A stretch of 64,000 bases of DNA, from NCBI RefSeq assembly GCF_036231965.1, contig NZ_CP109499.1, positions 3,472,001 to 3,536,000 on the forward strand. Reading direction: 5' to 3'. Position 1 is the first letter of the stretch, and each line of letters opens with the position of its first letter. Both the position numbers and the translations under genes were made by a program. The notes under the pieces are model-generated. The model was not told the DNA's origin and ran no database searches. It worked only from the letters and a program-made list of their open reading frames with translations. The DNA comes from Streptomyces sp. NBC_01428 (GTDB lineage Bacteria; Actinomycetota; Actinomycetes; Streptomycetales; Streptomycetaceae). Shown here one piece after another: positions 15,779-24,298 of this stretch.

Positions 15779-17329
15779 TCAACTCCCGGGATAGGCCCAG
15801 GGGTTGGCCCGGCAGTGGATTCCGTCGTGGTCGAGGAACTTGGTCTGCTGCTGCATGACCGGGGCGAGCTCGCCGTCCTTGTCGCAGGTGACGTGCCCGT
15901 ATCCGAGCCGGTGGCCGACCTCGTGGTTGATCAGCATCTGCCGGTAGGAGTGAATCTTGTCACCGTAGGTCGTCGAGCCCTGGGCCCAGCGGTACGCGTT
16001 GATCATGACGCGTTCGGTGGACGCCGAGTCGCACGAGACGTTGTCCTCCGTGGTGTCGAGGCCCGACTTGGCGCACCACTCGGCGGTGGTCCCGGGGCTC
16101 GCCAGCGTGATGACGAAGTCCGGTTTGCCCGAACTGATCCGCTCGAAGGTGCGGGCTCCGCCGTGTGCCCAGCTCCGCTTGTCGTTCAGCGTCTTCTGGA
16201 CGGCCTCGGCGAAGAGGGCACCCTCCAGACCGAGCCCCTGTTCCACGTCGACGCGGTAGGTGTACTTGCGTCCCGTGCCGGGCGCCTTGGCGAACCCGGG
16301 CACGGCGTCGAACTTCCCCGACCCCTTGAGCTTCGCGCCGAGCGGGTACGTCCTGGCCATCTTCTGGTCGTACGTCAGGGCCACCGCGGCCACGCTCGGG
16401 TGGCCCGCCTGGGTCGGCCTGCCGTCCCCGCGCGAGGCGGGGTCCTGGGTCGCGCGGCCGCCCGCGGCGGACTGGGTCCGGGCGCCGGCGTCGTGCTGTC
16501 CGCTCGCGACCTGTCCGGCGACGACGACGGCGAGCACGGTGGTGACGGCGGCCGCGGCGATCCCGGTGAACGCCCGCCCCTTGCCGGCTCGGCCCTTCTC
16601 CTGTTCCCCGGTCTCCGGCACCGTCGGTCCACCGGGTCCGCCGGAGCCGTCGGCCTCCGTGTCCCACGACGTGACGGAGCCGTACGGGTCGTCGGTCCGG
16701 GGGCCGGCCGTGCGGCCGGGAGCGCCCGCACGGGGCGCGAAGAGGTCGTCGTCCTCGTCCGTGGCGACGTCGAACGCGTCGACGTAGGCCTGCCGGGGGG
16801 CGGTCGGGTGCCCCTGGCGCGGGCGCGGGACCGTCGGCCCGAGAGGCGCTCCCTGCGCGGCCGCGCCGGCCCGGGACTCCCCCCAGCCGCCGCCCTGTTC
16901 ACGCTGCTCGGGGTGTCCGCCCCGGACCCGGGGCATCCCGTGGGCGGGTGTCCCGTCGGGAAGTCGTGGTGTCCCGTGGGCGGGTGTCCCGTCGAAGACG
17001 CGCGGTACGCCGTGCGCGGGGGTGCCGTCCTGGAAGCGCGGGACCCCGTGCGCCGGGGTGCCGTCCGCGAAACGCGGCACCCCGCGCGCGGGGGTGCCGT
17101 CGAAGGCCTGCGGGAATCCGTGGGCCGGCGTCGCGTCGGCGCGCGGTGGTGCGCTGCGGGGTGAGGCCGTGCCCGCCGGCGGGTAGGGCCCGAGGGCGCC
17201 GGGACGGGGCGCCGCCGCTCGGCGGGTCCGGTCAGGGCCCGGCTCCGGTGACGGCTCCGCCTCGGGTACCGCTCGCGTCTGCGAGGTCTCCGCCTTGTCG
17301 GCCCGCCCCCGACGACTGTGTCGTCCCAC
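15779..17329 (-). CDS. DUF3152 protein with metzincin-like zinc motif
   Basis: Membrane-anchored protein of 516 residues. The first 200 residues are hydrophilic and Pro/Gly-rich and include six 12-residue repeats (DGTPAHGVPRF type). One transmembrane helix (near VLAVVVAGQV) follows, then an external DUF3152 domain. That domain carries HEVGHRLGYGH, the HExxHxxGxxH zinc signature of metzincin proteases, followed 14 residues on by a possible Met-turn (APVM). The start is GTG at 17329, eight bases after the hydrolase stop, suggesting co-transcription. A zinc protease acting outside the cell is likely but substrates are unknown. Confidence 0.85.
   Translation of the reverse strand: MGRHSRRGRADKAETSQTRAVPEAEPSPEPGPDRTRRAAAPRPGALGPYPPAGTASPRSAPPRADATPAHGFPQAFDGTPARGVPRFADGTPAHGVPRFQDGTPAHGVPRVFDGTPAHGTPRLPDGTPAHGMPRVRGGHPEQREQGGGWGESRAGAAAQGAPLGPTVPRPRQGHPTAPRQAYVDAFDVATDEDDDLFAPRAGAPGRTAGPRTDDPYGSVTSWDTEADGSGGPGGPTVPETGEQEKGRAGKGRAFTGIAAAAVTTVLAVVVAGQVASGQHDAGARTQSAAGGRATQDPASRGDGRPTQAGHPSVAAVALTYDQKMARTYPLGAKLKGSGKFDAVPGFAKAPGTGRKYTYRVDVEQGLGLEGALFAEAVQKTLNDKRSWAHGGARTFERISSGKPDFVITLASPGTTAEWCAKSGLDTTEDNVSCDSASTERVMINAYRWAQGSTTYGDKIHSYRQMLINHEVGHRLGYGHVTCDKDGELAPVMQQQTKFLDHDGIHCRANPWAYPGS
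16922..17137. repeat. Six 36-bp tandem repeats in the DUF3152 gene
   Basis: Six in-frame 36-base units encode 12-residue repeats of the form Asp-Gly-Thr-Pro-Ala-His-Gly-x-Pro-Arg. The conserved histidines and prolines suggest an extended cytoplasmic tail. Units differ slightly, so the array is not very recent. Confidence 0.85.
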
Positions 17330-17337
17330 TTCCCGCC

Positions 17338-18327
17338 TCAGCTCTCCGCGCCGGTTGCCGCCTCGGAGGTCAACTCTCCCTGGTCCGCGAGGAGTTCACG
17401 GAAGGCCGTGGCCACCGTCTGTGGATACTCCATCATGGCGACGTGCCCCGCGTCCGGCAGAGTCAGCAGCCGGGAGTCGCGGAAGGCACGGGCCGCGCGC
17501 TGGGCCATACGGTAGCCGACGAGCTGGTCGCGGCCGCCATAGACCAGCAGGGTCGGAGCGAGCACGCGCTCGGCCTGCCGCCACAGCCCGTGCTGGCCGC
17601 CCAGCGTGTACGCGTTGACGATCCCGCGCGCAGAACGCGCCATGGCGTCCCAGAAGTAGGGGAGCGCGAGCCGCCGCTCCATCTCCTCCACCGCGTCGCG
17701 GAACCCCTCGGGCGTCACGATGGTGGGATCGCCGTAGCAGAGGGCCGTCACCCCGCGGACGCGTCGCTCGGCGCTCCACTCCCTGGTCAGGCGGGTGAAC
17801 AGACCGGCCACCCCGGGCAGGGCGAGCAGCGCGGTCGGCCAGGCGCTCCGCTGGGCGCGGATCTCGGGCAGGGCGGGCGAGACGAGGGTCAGCGTGCGGA
17901 CGAGGTCGGGACGGACGGCGGCCACGCGCGTCGAGACGGCACCGCCGAGCGAGTTGCCGAAGAGGTGGACGGGCCCGCGTCCGGACGCGTCGAGATAACG
18001 GATGACCGCGCGCGCGTGTCCGGTGACCGAGTAGTCGCCGTCGTCCGGCGGCGGCGAGTCGCCGAAACCGGGGAGGTCGAGGGCCTCGCTGTCCACCAGC
18101 CCGTCGACGCGGGCCATGAGCGCCGACCAGTTCTGCGAGGAGCCGCCCAGGCCGTGCACGTAGAGAGCGGGCGGCAGCCCCGCGCGGGCCGGGGGCCTCG
18201 ACCGGACCGTCAGCGTGACCCCGGGAAGCCCGACCGACCGCAGCCGCTCGCCCTCCGCGACCCTGACGGCACCGACCCTGGGCGTGACGGTGGAGGCCAG
18301 CGCGGACGGGAGTTCGGTCGAAGACAT
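17338..18327 (-). CDS. Alpha/beta-fold hydrolase
   Basis: Cytoplasmic hydrolase of 329 residues. The oxyanion region is HGLGGSSQNW (residues about 75-84), the nucleophile serine is in GNSLGG, the acid follows YGGRDQLVG and the histidine is in DAGHVAMMEYP. The order fits epoxide hydrolase, C-C hydrolase or esterase families equally well. It stands first in a two-gene unit with the DUF3152 gene. The substrate cannot be told from the sequence. Confidence 0.9.
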   Translation of the reverse strand: MSSTELPSALASTVTPRVGAVRVAEGERLRSVGLPGVTLTVRSRPPARAGLPPALYVHGLGGSSQNWSALMARVDGLVDSEALDLPGFGDSPPPDDGDYSVTGHARAVIRYLDASGRGPVHLFGNSLGGAVSTRVAAVRPDLVRTLTLVSPALPEIRAQRSAWPTALLALPGVAGLFTRLTREWSAERRVRGVTALCYGDPTIVTPEGFRDAVEEMERRLALPYFWDAMARSARGIVNAYTLGGQHGLWRQAERVLAPTLLVYGGRDQLVGYRMAQRAARAFRDSRLLTLPDAGHVAMMEYPQTVATAFRELLADQGELTSEAATGAES

Positions 18328-18486
18328 GCCGCAATGTTACGAGACGATCACGCCGGGGCTCATGTGTTCGCCGTCACAGATCGTCCGGGGATCGCATAGC
18401 GCCCCGATCGCGTGTCTCCTAGGCTTCGATCGAGGGCACTCGTAGGTACGTCAGGAGCGCACTCGTACCGTTCGGGAAGAGGAACC

Positions 18487-18705
18487 ATGACAGTCGACCC
18501 GACAGATCCCACGACGTTCGACGACCAGTTCCGGGACATCCTCGACGTGGAGGCCCCGGAGGCGGACGCCGCCGAGCAGGCCAGCGAGGTCGATCCCGCC
18601 GAGGACCTGGACCCGGAGCCCCCGGGCGATCCCCTCAGCGCCGATGAAGGGGATCGCGCCGAGCAGGCCCGGGTCGTCCGGCAGAACGAGGACGACTACA
18701 GGTGA
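18487..18705 (+). CDS. Small acidic protein (hypothetical)
   Basis: A 72-residue, very acidic protein starting MTVDPTDPTTFDDQ, with many Glu, Asp, Ala and Pro and no hydrophobic stretch. The ATG at 18487 follows GGGAAGAGG; the open frame extends further upstream but without a comparable ribosome site. It is likely disordered. It stands alone between divergent and downstream genes. Function unknown. Confidence 0.65.
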   Translation: MTVDPTDPTTFDDQFRDILDVEAPEADAAEQASEVDPAEDLDPEPPGDPLSADEGDRAEQARVVRQNEDDYR

Positions 18706-18891
18706 CGCGACACCGCTGATCAGGGCCGTAGCGAGGGGCGGGCGCCCAGCTCGTCCCCTTCGGCCCCCTGTGCGCCGCCGCCGTCGGCGTCCGGTCCGTG
18801 AAATTCTGCGCTCGCACCGCACACAGCACGGTTACCGAAAAGTACGATGGCGGCGCGGCGCACACCGCAGTGGACAATTTTGGGAGGCGGC

Positions 18892-19533
18892 GTGACAGCC
18901 ATCGAGCAGACAGAGGCGGCACGCCCGCGGGGCACTCGCCTGCCGCGCCGTGCCCGACGCAACCAGCTCCTCGGCGCCGCCCAGGAAGTCTTCGTTGCGC
19001 AGGGGTATCACTCGGCCGCCATGGACGACATCGCCGAGCGCGCGGGCGTCAGCAAGCCGGTCCTCTACCAGCACTTCCCGGGAAAGCTCGATCTGTACCT
19101 CGCCCTGCTGGACCAGCACTGCGAGTCCCTGCTCCAGGCGGTCCGCACGGCGCTCGCGTCGACCTCGGACAACAAGCTGCGGGTCCGGGCCACGATGGAC
19201 GCCTACTTCGCGTACGTCGAGGACGACGGCGGCGCCTTCCGGCTGGTCTTCGAGTCGGACCTGACCAACGAGCCCGCGGTCCGCGAGCGGGTCGACAAGG
19301 TGACGCACGAGTGCGCCGAGGCGATCTGCGACGTCATCGCGGAGGACACCGGTCTCTCGCGTGCCGAGTCGATGCTCCTCGCGTCGGGGCTCGGCGGTCT
19401 GGCCCAGGTGGTGGCCCGTTCCTGGCTGCACAGCGACCGCAGTGTCCCGCGCGACCAGGCGGTGCAGCTGCTGACCTCGCTCGCCTGGCGCGGCATCGCG
19501 GGTTTCCCGCTGCACGGCACCGACCAGCACTGA
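18892..19533 (+). CDS. TetR-family transcriptional regulator
   Basis: DNA-binding repressor of 213 residues. The helix-turn-helix lies near residues 35-60 (MDDIAERAGVSKPVLYQHF), followed by an all-helical ligand-binding domain. The GTG at 18892 is used because GGGAGG lies six bases upstream; an ATG 45 bases earlier lacks a ribosome site. No divergent target gene adjoins it, so its regulon cannot be guessed. A strong terminator follows. Confidence 0.9.
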   Translation: MTAIEQTEAARPRGTRLPRRARRNQLLGAAQEVFVAQGYHSAAMDDIAERAGVSKPVLYQHFPGKLDLYLALLDQHCESLLQAVRTALASTSDNKLRVRATMDAYFAYVEDDGGAFRLVFESDLTNEPAVRERVDKVTHECAEAICDVIAEDTGLSRAESMLLASGLGGLAQVVARSWLHSDRSVPRDQAVQLLTSLAWRGIAGFPLHGTDQH

Positions 19534-19566
19534 GCGGGCAGGGCATCGATCGGCCCGAGCACACGG

Positions 19567-19603
19567 AAGCGGCCGGGGGCACATCCCCCGGCCGCTTCTT
19601 TGT
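19567..19603 (+). terminator. Rho-independent terminator after the TetR gene
   Basis: A perfect 13-bp stem (19567-19579 with 19585-19597), loop CACAT, followed by CTTTGTT. Confidence 0.88.
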
Positions 19604-19726
19604 TCCCGTCCGCTGTTCGCTCCTGGCGTTCCCGGGCGGAGCGTGCAGGTCCCCTCACCGGGCTAATGTGTGCTGCGTACGGCGCGTACGAACGCGCACA
19701 TGACTGACCGTCGGAGGGACAAAGCC

Positions 19727-19954
19727 GTGGAGGTCAAGATCGGCGTGCAGCACGCGCCCCGCGAGATCGTTCTGGAGAGCGGTCAGACCCCGGAAGAGGT
19801 CGAGCGCGCGGTGTCGGAGGCGCTGGCCGGCACGTCGCAGCTGCTCAGCCTCGTGGACGACCACGGCCGCAAGGTCCTGGTTCCGGCCGACCGCCTGGCC
19901 TACGTGGAGCTCGGCGAGCCCACGCAGCGCAAGGTCGGATTCAGCGCTCTGTAA
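19727..19954 (+). CDS. DUF3107 family small protein
   Basis: Conserved actinobacterial protein of 75 residues starting with GTG (MEVKIGVQHA). CGGAGGGAC lies seven bases upstream, and this start gives the usual family N-terminus; an in-frame ATG 19 codons earlier does not. It contains IVLES, a helix with TPEEVE and the LVDDHGRKVLVP strand pair. Function is unknown. It is followed by a terminator, so it is monocistronic. Confidence 0.88.
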   Translation: MEVKIGVQHAPREIVLESGQTPEEVERAVSEALAGTSQLLSLVDDHGRKVLVPADRLAYVELGEPTQRKVGFSAL

Positions 19955-19982
19955 GAGGTTCACAGAGCGGCACGGAGGTACA

Positions 19983-20017
19983 CGAAGGGTCCGGTGGCGA
20001 CGTCACCGGACCCTTCG
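19983..20017 (+). terminator. Hairpin terminator after DUF3107 gene
   Basis: A perfect 14-bp stem (19983-19996 with 20004-20017) encloses a seven-base loop, 28 bases after the stop codon. There is no U-tract, as is common in Streptomyces. Confidence 0.8.
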
Positions 20018-20152
20018 CGTGCATTCCGCCCCGCGCGAACTCCTCCACAGATGGAGCACAGTTCGAGCACAGGGGAGGGTTGCGTTCCGCACGCCACGGG
20101 TAGGACCGGCTACGACCGATTTGCACCGGCCGTGAGGGAGGGACACCCCACC

Positions 20153-20422
20153 ATGTTCTTGGAAGCGCTCGGCTCCGCGCTGCTTGGTCTGGCTCTGGCA
20201 TGGGCGGCCTCGTACCGCCTGCCGCACCGTCTGCCGGCCCGCAGCCTGGTCCTGTCGACGGGGGTGGCGGGAGGCCTGTTCGGCGCCTTCCTGACGCACA
20301 CCGCGCTCGGCTCCGGCCACTTCCTCGTCATCCTCGCCGGAGCGGTGGCCGTCTCCGCGGCGCTGCTCTCGCTGCTGCTCCGCCCGGAGGAGCGTTTTCG
20401 CCGACGCTCGGCCACGGCCTGA
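20153..20422 (+). CDS. Small membrane protein (hypothetical)
   Basis: An 89-residue protein with two or three hydrophobic helices (residues about 3-20, 33-50 and 55-75) and a basic tail (RRRSATA). The ATG at 20153 follows GAGGGAGGGA; longer in-frame starts add a hydrophilic stretch overlapping the preceding terminator and are unlikely. No family recognised. Confidence 0.7.
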   Translation: MFLEALGSALLGLALAWAASYRLPHRLPARSLVLSTGVAGGLFGAFLTHTALGSGHFLVILAGAVAVSAALLSLLLRPEERFRRRSATA

Positions 20423-20600
20423 CGCCGGGCGACCGCCCGGTCCGTCCGGCGGGATCCGCGGGTTCCGTCCGCGCGGGCGCCAGCGGGACGAGAGGGAGCG
20501 GCAGCCGCGCGGATAGCCGCACCGGCAGCCGTTCGCGGTCCGCCGCGGCCAGGACGGGCCCATGGTCCCGGAGGCCGGGACCCGTCCGAGCGGGCGGGTG

Positions 20601-21362
20601 CTAGGCGGCCAGCCCCAGGGCCGCCATCCGCTTGGTGTGCGCCTCGGTGATGCGCGAGAACATCCGGCCGACCTCCGCGAGGTCGAACCCGTCCGCCACG
20701 CCGCCCACGAGCATCGTCGAGAGGGCGTCACGGTCGGCGACCACCCGCTGCGACTGCGACAGGGCCTCGCCCATCAGTCGTCGCGCCCACAGCGCGAGCC
20801 GGCCGCCCACCCGCGGGTCGGCGTCGATCGCGGCGCGCACCTTCTCGATCGCGAAGCTGGCGTGCCCGGTGTCGTCGAGGACGCCGAGGACCAGCCCGCG
20901 GGTGTCCGAGTCGAGGCGGGCGGCGACCTCGCGGTAGAAGTCACTGGCGATCGAGTCGCCGACGTACGCCTTGACGAGGCCCTCCAGCCAGTCGGAGGGA
21001 GCCGTCTGCTTGTGGAAGCCGTCGAGGGCCGCCACGAAGGGGTCCATGGCCTGGCCCGCGTCGGCGCCGACCGCGGTGAGCCGGTTCGACAGCTGCTCGA
21101 AGTGGTGGAACTCGGCCGACGCCATCTTCGCCAGCTCCGCCTTGTCGCTCAGCGTGGGCGCCAGCTTGGCGTCCTCGGCGAGCCGCTCGAACGCCGCCAG
21201 CTCGCCGTACGCGAGCGCTCCGAGCAGGTCCACCACCGCGGCGCGGTACTGCGGGTCGGCGGAGGCCGTGTCCCAGTTCTGCGCGGCGACTCCGGTGGCC
21301 GTCGGAGCGGTGTCTGCGGGGGCTTCGGCGGGCTTCTCAGCGGCGTTGTCAGGCGTCGTCAT
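20601..21362 (-). CDS. Ferritin-like protein, MiaE-like tRNA hydroxylase family
   Basis: A 253-residue protein. After about 35 disordered Ala/Pro-rich residues comes a four-helix bundle with candidate di-iron ligands: Glu in YGELAAFERL, Glu-Phe-His-His in SAEFHHFEQL, and later DDTGHASFAIE. This matches the ferritin-like family related to tRNA-(ms2io6A) hydroxylase. Whether it modifies tRNA in Streptomyces is not established. The start is ATG at 21362. It is divergent from the helicase gene. Confidence 0.8.
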   Translation of the reverse strand: MTTPDNAAEKPAEAPADTAPTATGVAAQNWDTASADPQYRAAVVDLLGALAYGELAAFERLAEDAKLAPTLSDKAELAKMASAEFHHFEQLSNRLTAVGADAGQAMDPFVAALDGFHKQTAPSDWLEGLVKAYVGDSIASDFYREVAARLDSDTRGLVLGVLDDTGHASFAIEKVRAAIDADPRVGGRLALWARRLMGEALSQSQRVVADRDALSTMLVGGVADGFDLAEVGRMFSRITEAHTKRMAALGLAA

Positions 21363-21741
21363 GAAGCGCACAATAGCCCTCTCACCGCACGGGGGAAGTC
21401 CCTGGTCAACCAGTGTGACGACGACTACGTGACCGAACCGGCCATCGCATATGCGCGAATCCGGGGTATGGTGGTAATGCGCCCGGCGAGTATGTGTCGG
21501 GCCGCACGAATGAGGATGCCCGGTCGGAGGCCCGATCGGCTCCGACCCGACAGCCCTCCTCGTCGGTACGGCACATTGCGTACGGCATCCGGAGGGAACC
21601 CTCAGCGGCACGAGAGCTCGAGCGTCGGCAGTGGTCCCATGCCACTCGGCCCGCCCGTCACAGAGCGGCCGACGTCCCCGGCACGGTCCCGTCACGACCC
21701 CCGCGCTCGCCTCGCACCGCGTACACAGAAGAGGCAGCACC

Positions 21742-24129
21742 CTGACTACGACTTTCCGAGAGCTCGGAATCCTTCCCGAGACGGCCGAAGCCCTTGAGGC
21801 CGTCGGCATCATCAACCCCTTCCCCATCCAGGCGATGACGCTCCCGGTGGCCCTTTCCGGCTCCGACGTCATCGGCCAGGCGAAGACCGGCACCGGCAAG
21901 ACGCTGGGCTTCGGCCTCCCGCTCCTGGAGCGCGTCACCGTACCCGCGGACGTCGAGGCGGGCCGGGCGACGCCCGAGCAGCTGACCGACGCCCCGCAGG
22001 CCCTCGTCGTCGTCCCGACGCGCGAGCTGTGCACCCAGGTGACCAACGACCTGCTGACAGCCGGCAAGGTCCGTAACGTGCGCGTCCTCGCCATCTACGG
22101 CGGCCGCGCCTACGAACCCCAGGTGGAGGCCCTCAAGAAGGGCGTCGACGTCATCGTCGGCACCCCGGGCCGTCTGCTGGACCTCGCGGGCCAGAAGAAG
22201 CTCAACCTCGGCCACATCAGGGCGCTCGTCCTCGACGAGGCCGACGAGATGCTCGACCTGGGCTTCCTGCCCGACGTCGAGAAGATCATGAACATGCTGC
22301 CGCCCCGCCGCCAGACGATGCTGTTCTCGGCGACCATGCCGGGCGCGGTCATCGGTCTCGCGCGTCGCTACATGTCGCAGCCCACGCACATCCGCGCCTC
22401 GGAGCCGGACGACGTGGGCGCGACGGTCGCGAACACCAAGCAGTTCGTCTACCGCGCGCACAACATGGACAAGCCGGAGATGGTCGCGCGGATCCTGCAG
22501 GCCGACGGCCGCGGTCTCGCGATGGTCTTCTGCCGCACCAAGCGCACGGCGGCCGACCTCGCCGACCAGCTCCAGCAGCGCGGTTTCGCGTCCGGCGCGG
22601 TCCACGGCGACCTCGGCCAGGGCGCCCGCGAGCAGGCGCTGCGCGCCTTCCGCAACGGCAAGGTCGACGTGCTGGTCTGCACCGACGTCGCCGCCCGCGG
22701 TATCGACGTCGAGGGCGTGACCCACGTCATCAACTACCAGTCCCCCGAGGACGAGAAGACGTACCTGCACCGCATCGGCCGTACCGGCCGCGCGGGTGCC
22801 AAGGGCATCGCGATCACCCTCGTCGACTGGGACGACATCCCGCGCTGGCAGCTGATCAACAAGGCGCTGGACCTCGGTTTCCCGGCCCCGCCGGAGACCT
22901 ACTCGACCTCTCCTCACTTCTTCGAGGAGCTGAGCATCCCGGCCGGCACCAAGGGTGTCCTGCCGCGTACCGAGCGCACCCGCGCCGGGCTCGCGGCCGA
23001 AGAGGTCGAGGACCTGGGCGAGACCGGCGGCCGTGGCGGTCCGCGTGGCCGCGGTGGCCGTTCGGCCGCGCCGGTGGCCACCCCTGTCGAGCGTGAGCGC
23101 GACCGTTCGGAGCGCACCCCGCGCCGCCGGCGCCGCACGCGCAACGGCGAGGCGGCGGCGACGCCTTCGGCAGCCCCCGAGGTCACCACCGAGGCGCCCG
23201 CGTCGGACGGGGCCACCGAGCCCCGGACGCCGCGCCGCCGTCGTCGTACGCGCGGAGGATCGGGCTCCGAGCAGCCGGCCGCCACGACCGCTCCGGTGGC
23301 CGAGACCGCGGTGACCGCCGTGGCGACGGCCGAGGGCGTCACCGACGAGGCGGCCAAGCCGCGCCGTCGCCGGGGCCGGAAGACCGCCGAGAGCATCGAG
23401 GCGATCGAGAACGCCGAGGCCGCGGTGACCGCGGCGGAGGCCGTGGTCGAGAGTGTCGCCGCCGAGGTCGTCGCGGACGCCGTCGAGGCCCCGGCCAAGC
23501 CGGCCCGTCGTCGGACCCGCAAGACCGCCGAGGCGGCACCGGTCACCGAGACGGTCGTCGAGACCGCCGAGGTGACCGAGGCGCCCGCCAAGCCGGCCCG
23601 TCGTCGGACCCGCAAGGTCGCTGAGGCCGTCGTCGACACCGTCGAGGCCGCCGCGACCGAGGTCGCCGAGGCGGTCGCCGAGACCAAGCCGCGGCGCACC
23701 CGCGCCAAGGCCGCGAGCACCGTCACGGACACCGCCGAGGCCACCGAGACGGCCGAGGCCAAGCCCGTCCGCCGACGCACCCGCAAGGCCGTCGCCGACG
23801 CCGACATCCCGGCCCAGGCCACGGACGACGCCGAGGCCAAGCCGGCCACCCGCCGCACCCGCAAGGCCGCGGAGGCCGTGGTCGACACGGCGGAGGGTGT
23901 CGCGGAGGCTCCGGCCAAGCCGCGGCGCACCCGCGCCAAGGCCGCGAGCACCGTCACGGACACCGCCGAGGCCACCGAGACGGCCGAGGCCAAGCCCGTC
24001 CGCCGACGCACCCGCAAGGCCGTCGCCGACGCCGACATCCCGGCCCAGGCCACGGACGACGCGGAGGCCGAGCCGGCCACCCGCCGCCGCACCCGCAAGG
24101 CAGCCGCCACGGAGCCCGCGGAGAGCTGA
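21742..24129 (+). CDS. DEAD-box RNA helicase with repetitive basic C-terminal tail
   Basis: ATP-dependent RNA helicase, 795 residues from the proposed start. Motifs are the Q region (FPIQAMTLP), AKTGTGKT near 48-55, PTRELC, LDEADEML near 164-171, SAT, and HRIGRTGR. Residues about 410-795 form a low-complexity Arg/Ala/Glu/Thr tail with repeated RRRTRK blocks, probably RNA-binding and disordered. The family N-terminus (TTTFRELGI) is preceded by CTG at 21742, with GAGG 8 bases before it; no ATG, GTG or TTG occurs there, and the nearest (GTG 21631) adds 37 unlikely residues. I therefore propose a CTG start. The role is probably ribosome assembly or cold adaptation. Confidence 0.9.
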   Translation: MTTTFRELGILPETAEALEAVGIINPFPIQAMTLPVALSGSDVIGQAKTGTGKTLGFGLPLLERVTVPADVEAGRATPEQLTDAPQALVVVPTRELCTQVTNDLLTAGKVRNVRVLAIYGGRAYEPQVEALKKGVDVIVGTPGRLLDLAGQKKLNLGHIRALVLDEADEMLDLGFLPDVEKIMNMLPPRRQTMLFSATMPGAVIGLARRYMSQPTHIRASEPDDVGATVANTKQFVYRAHNMDKPEMVARILQADGRGLAMVFCRTKRTAADLADQLQQRGFASGAVHGDLGQGAREQALRAFRNGKVDVLVCTDVAARGIDVEGVTHVINYQSPEDEKTYLHRIGRTGRAGAKGIAITLVDWDDIPRWQLINKALDLGFPAPPETYSTSPHFFEELSIPAGTKGVLPRTERTRAGLAAEEVEDLGETGGRGGPRGRGGRSAAPVATPVERERDRSERTPRRRRRTRNGEAAATPSAAPEVTTEAPASDGATEPRTPRRRRRTRGGSGSEQPAATTAPVAETAVTAVATAEGVTDEAAKPRRRRGRKTAESIEAIENAEAAVTAAEAVVESVAAEVVADAVEAPAKPARRRTRKTAEAAPVTETVVETAEVTEAPAKPARRRTRKVAEAVVDTVEAAATEVAEAVAETKPRRTRAKAASTVTDTAEATETAEAKPVRRRTRKAVADADIPAQATDDAEAKPATRRTRKAAEAVVDTAEGVAEAPAKPRRTRAKAASTVTDTAEATETAEAKPVRRRTRKAVADADIPAQATDDAEAEPATRRRTRKAAATEPAES
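23684..24062 (+). repeat. 148-bp perfect direct repeat in helicase tail
   Basis: Bases 23684-23831 and 23915-24062 are identical. The offset is 231 bases (77 codons), so frame is kept. Exact identity at silent sites means a recent duplication or gene conversion within the tail. Confidence 0.9.
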
Positions 24130-24137
24130 TCTCCTGC

Positions 24138-24179
24138 CCGACGGCCCGGTCCCACCTCCTGGTGGGACCGGGCCGTCGG
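24138..24179 (+). terminator. Strong hairpin terminator after helicase
   Basis: A perfect 19-bp stem (24138-24156 with 24161-24179) with a four-base loop TCCT begins nine bases after the stop and is followed by CGTTTC. Confidence 0.88.
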
Positions 24180-24298
24180 CGTTTCCCGCCCCGACGGGCG
24201 CCCGGCCGGGAGCGTGCCGCCCCGCCGCGGCGCACCGGGCCACGGGTGCCCCTCACCTCCCCGAGCGGCCTTCACGGGTGCCCTATAGCCTCCTGTGC

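Noticed and set aside
23684..24062. CRISPR-like or mobile repeat in the helicase gene
   Set aside because: The repeats are in-frame coding sequence for the protein tail, without spacers or terminal inverted repeats.
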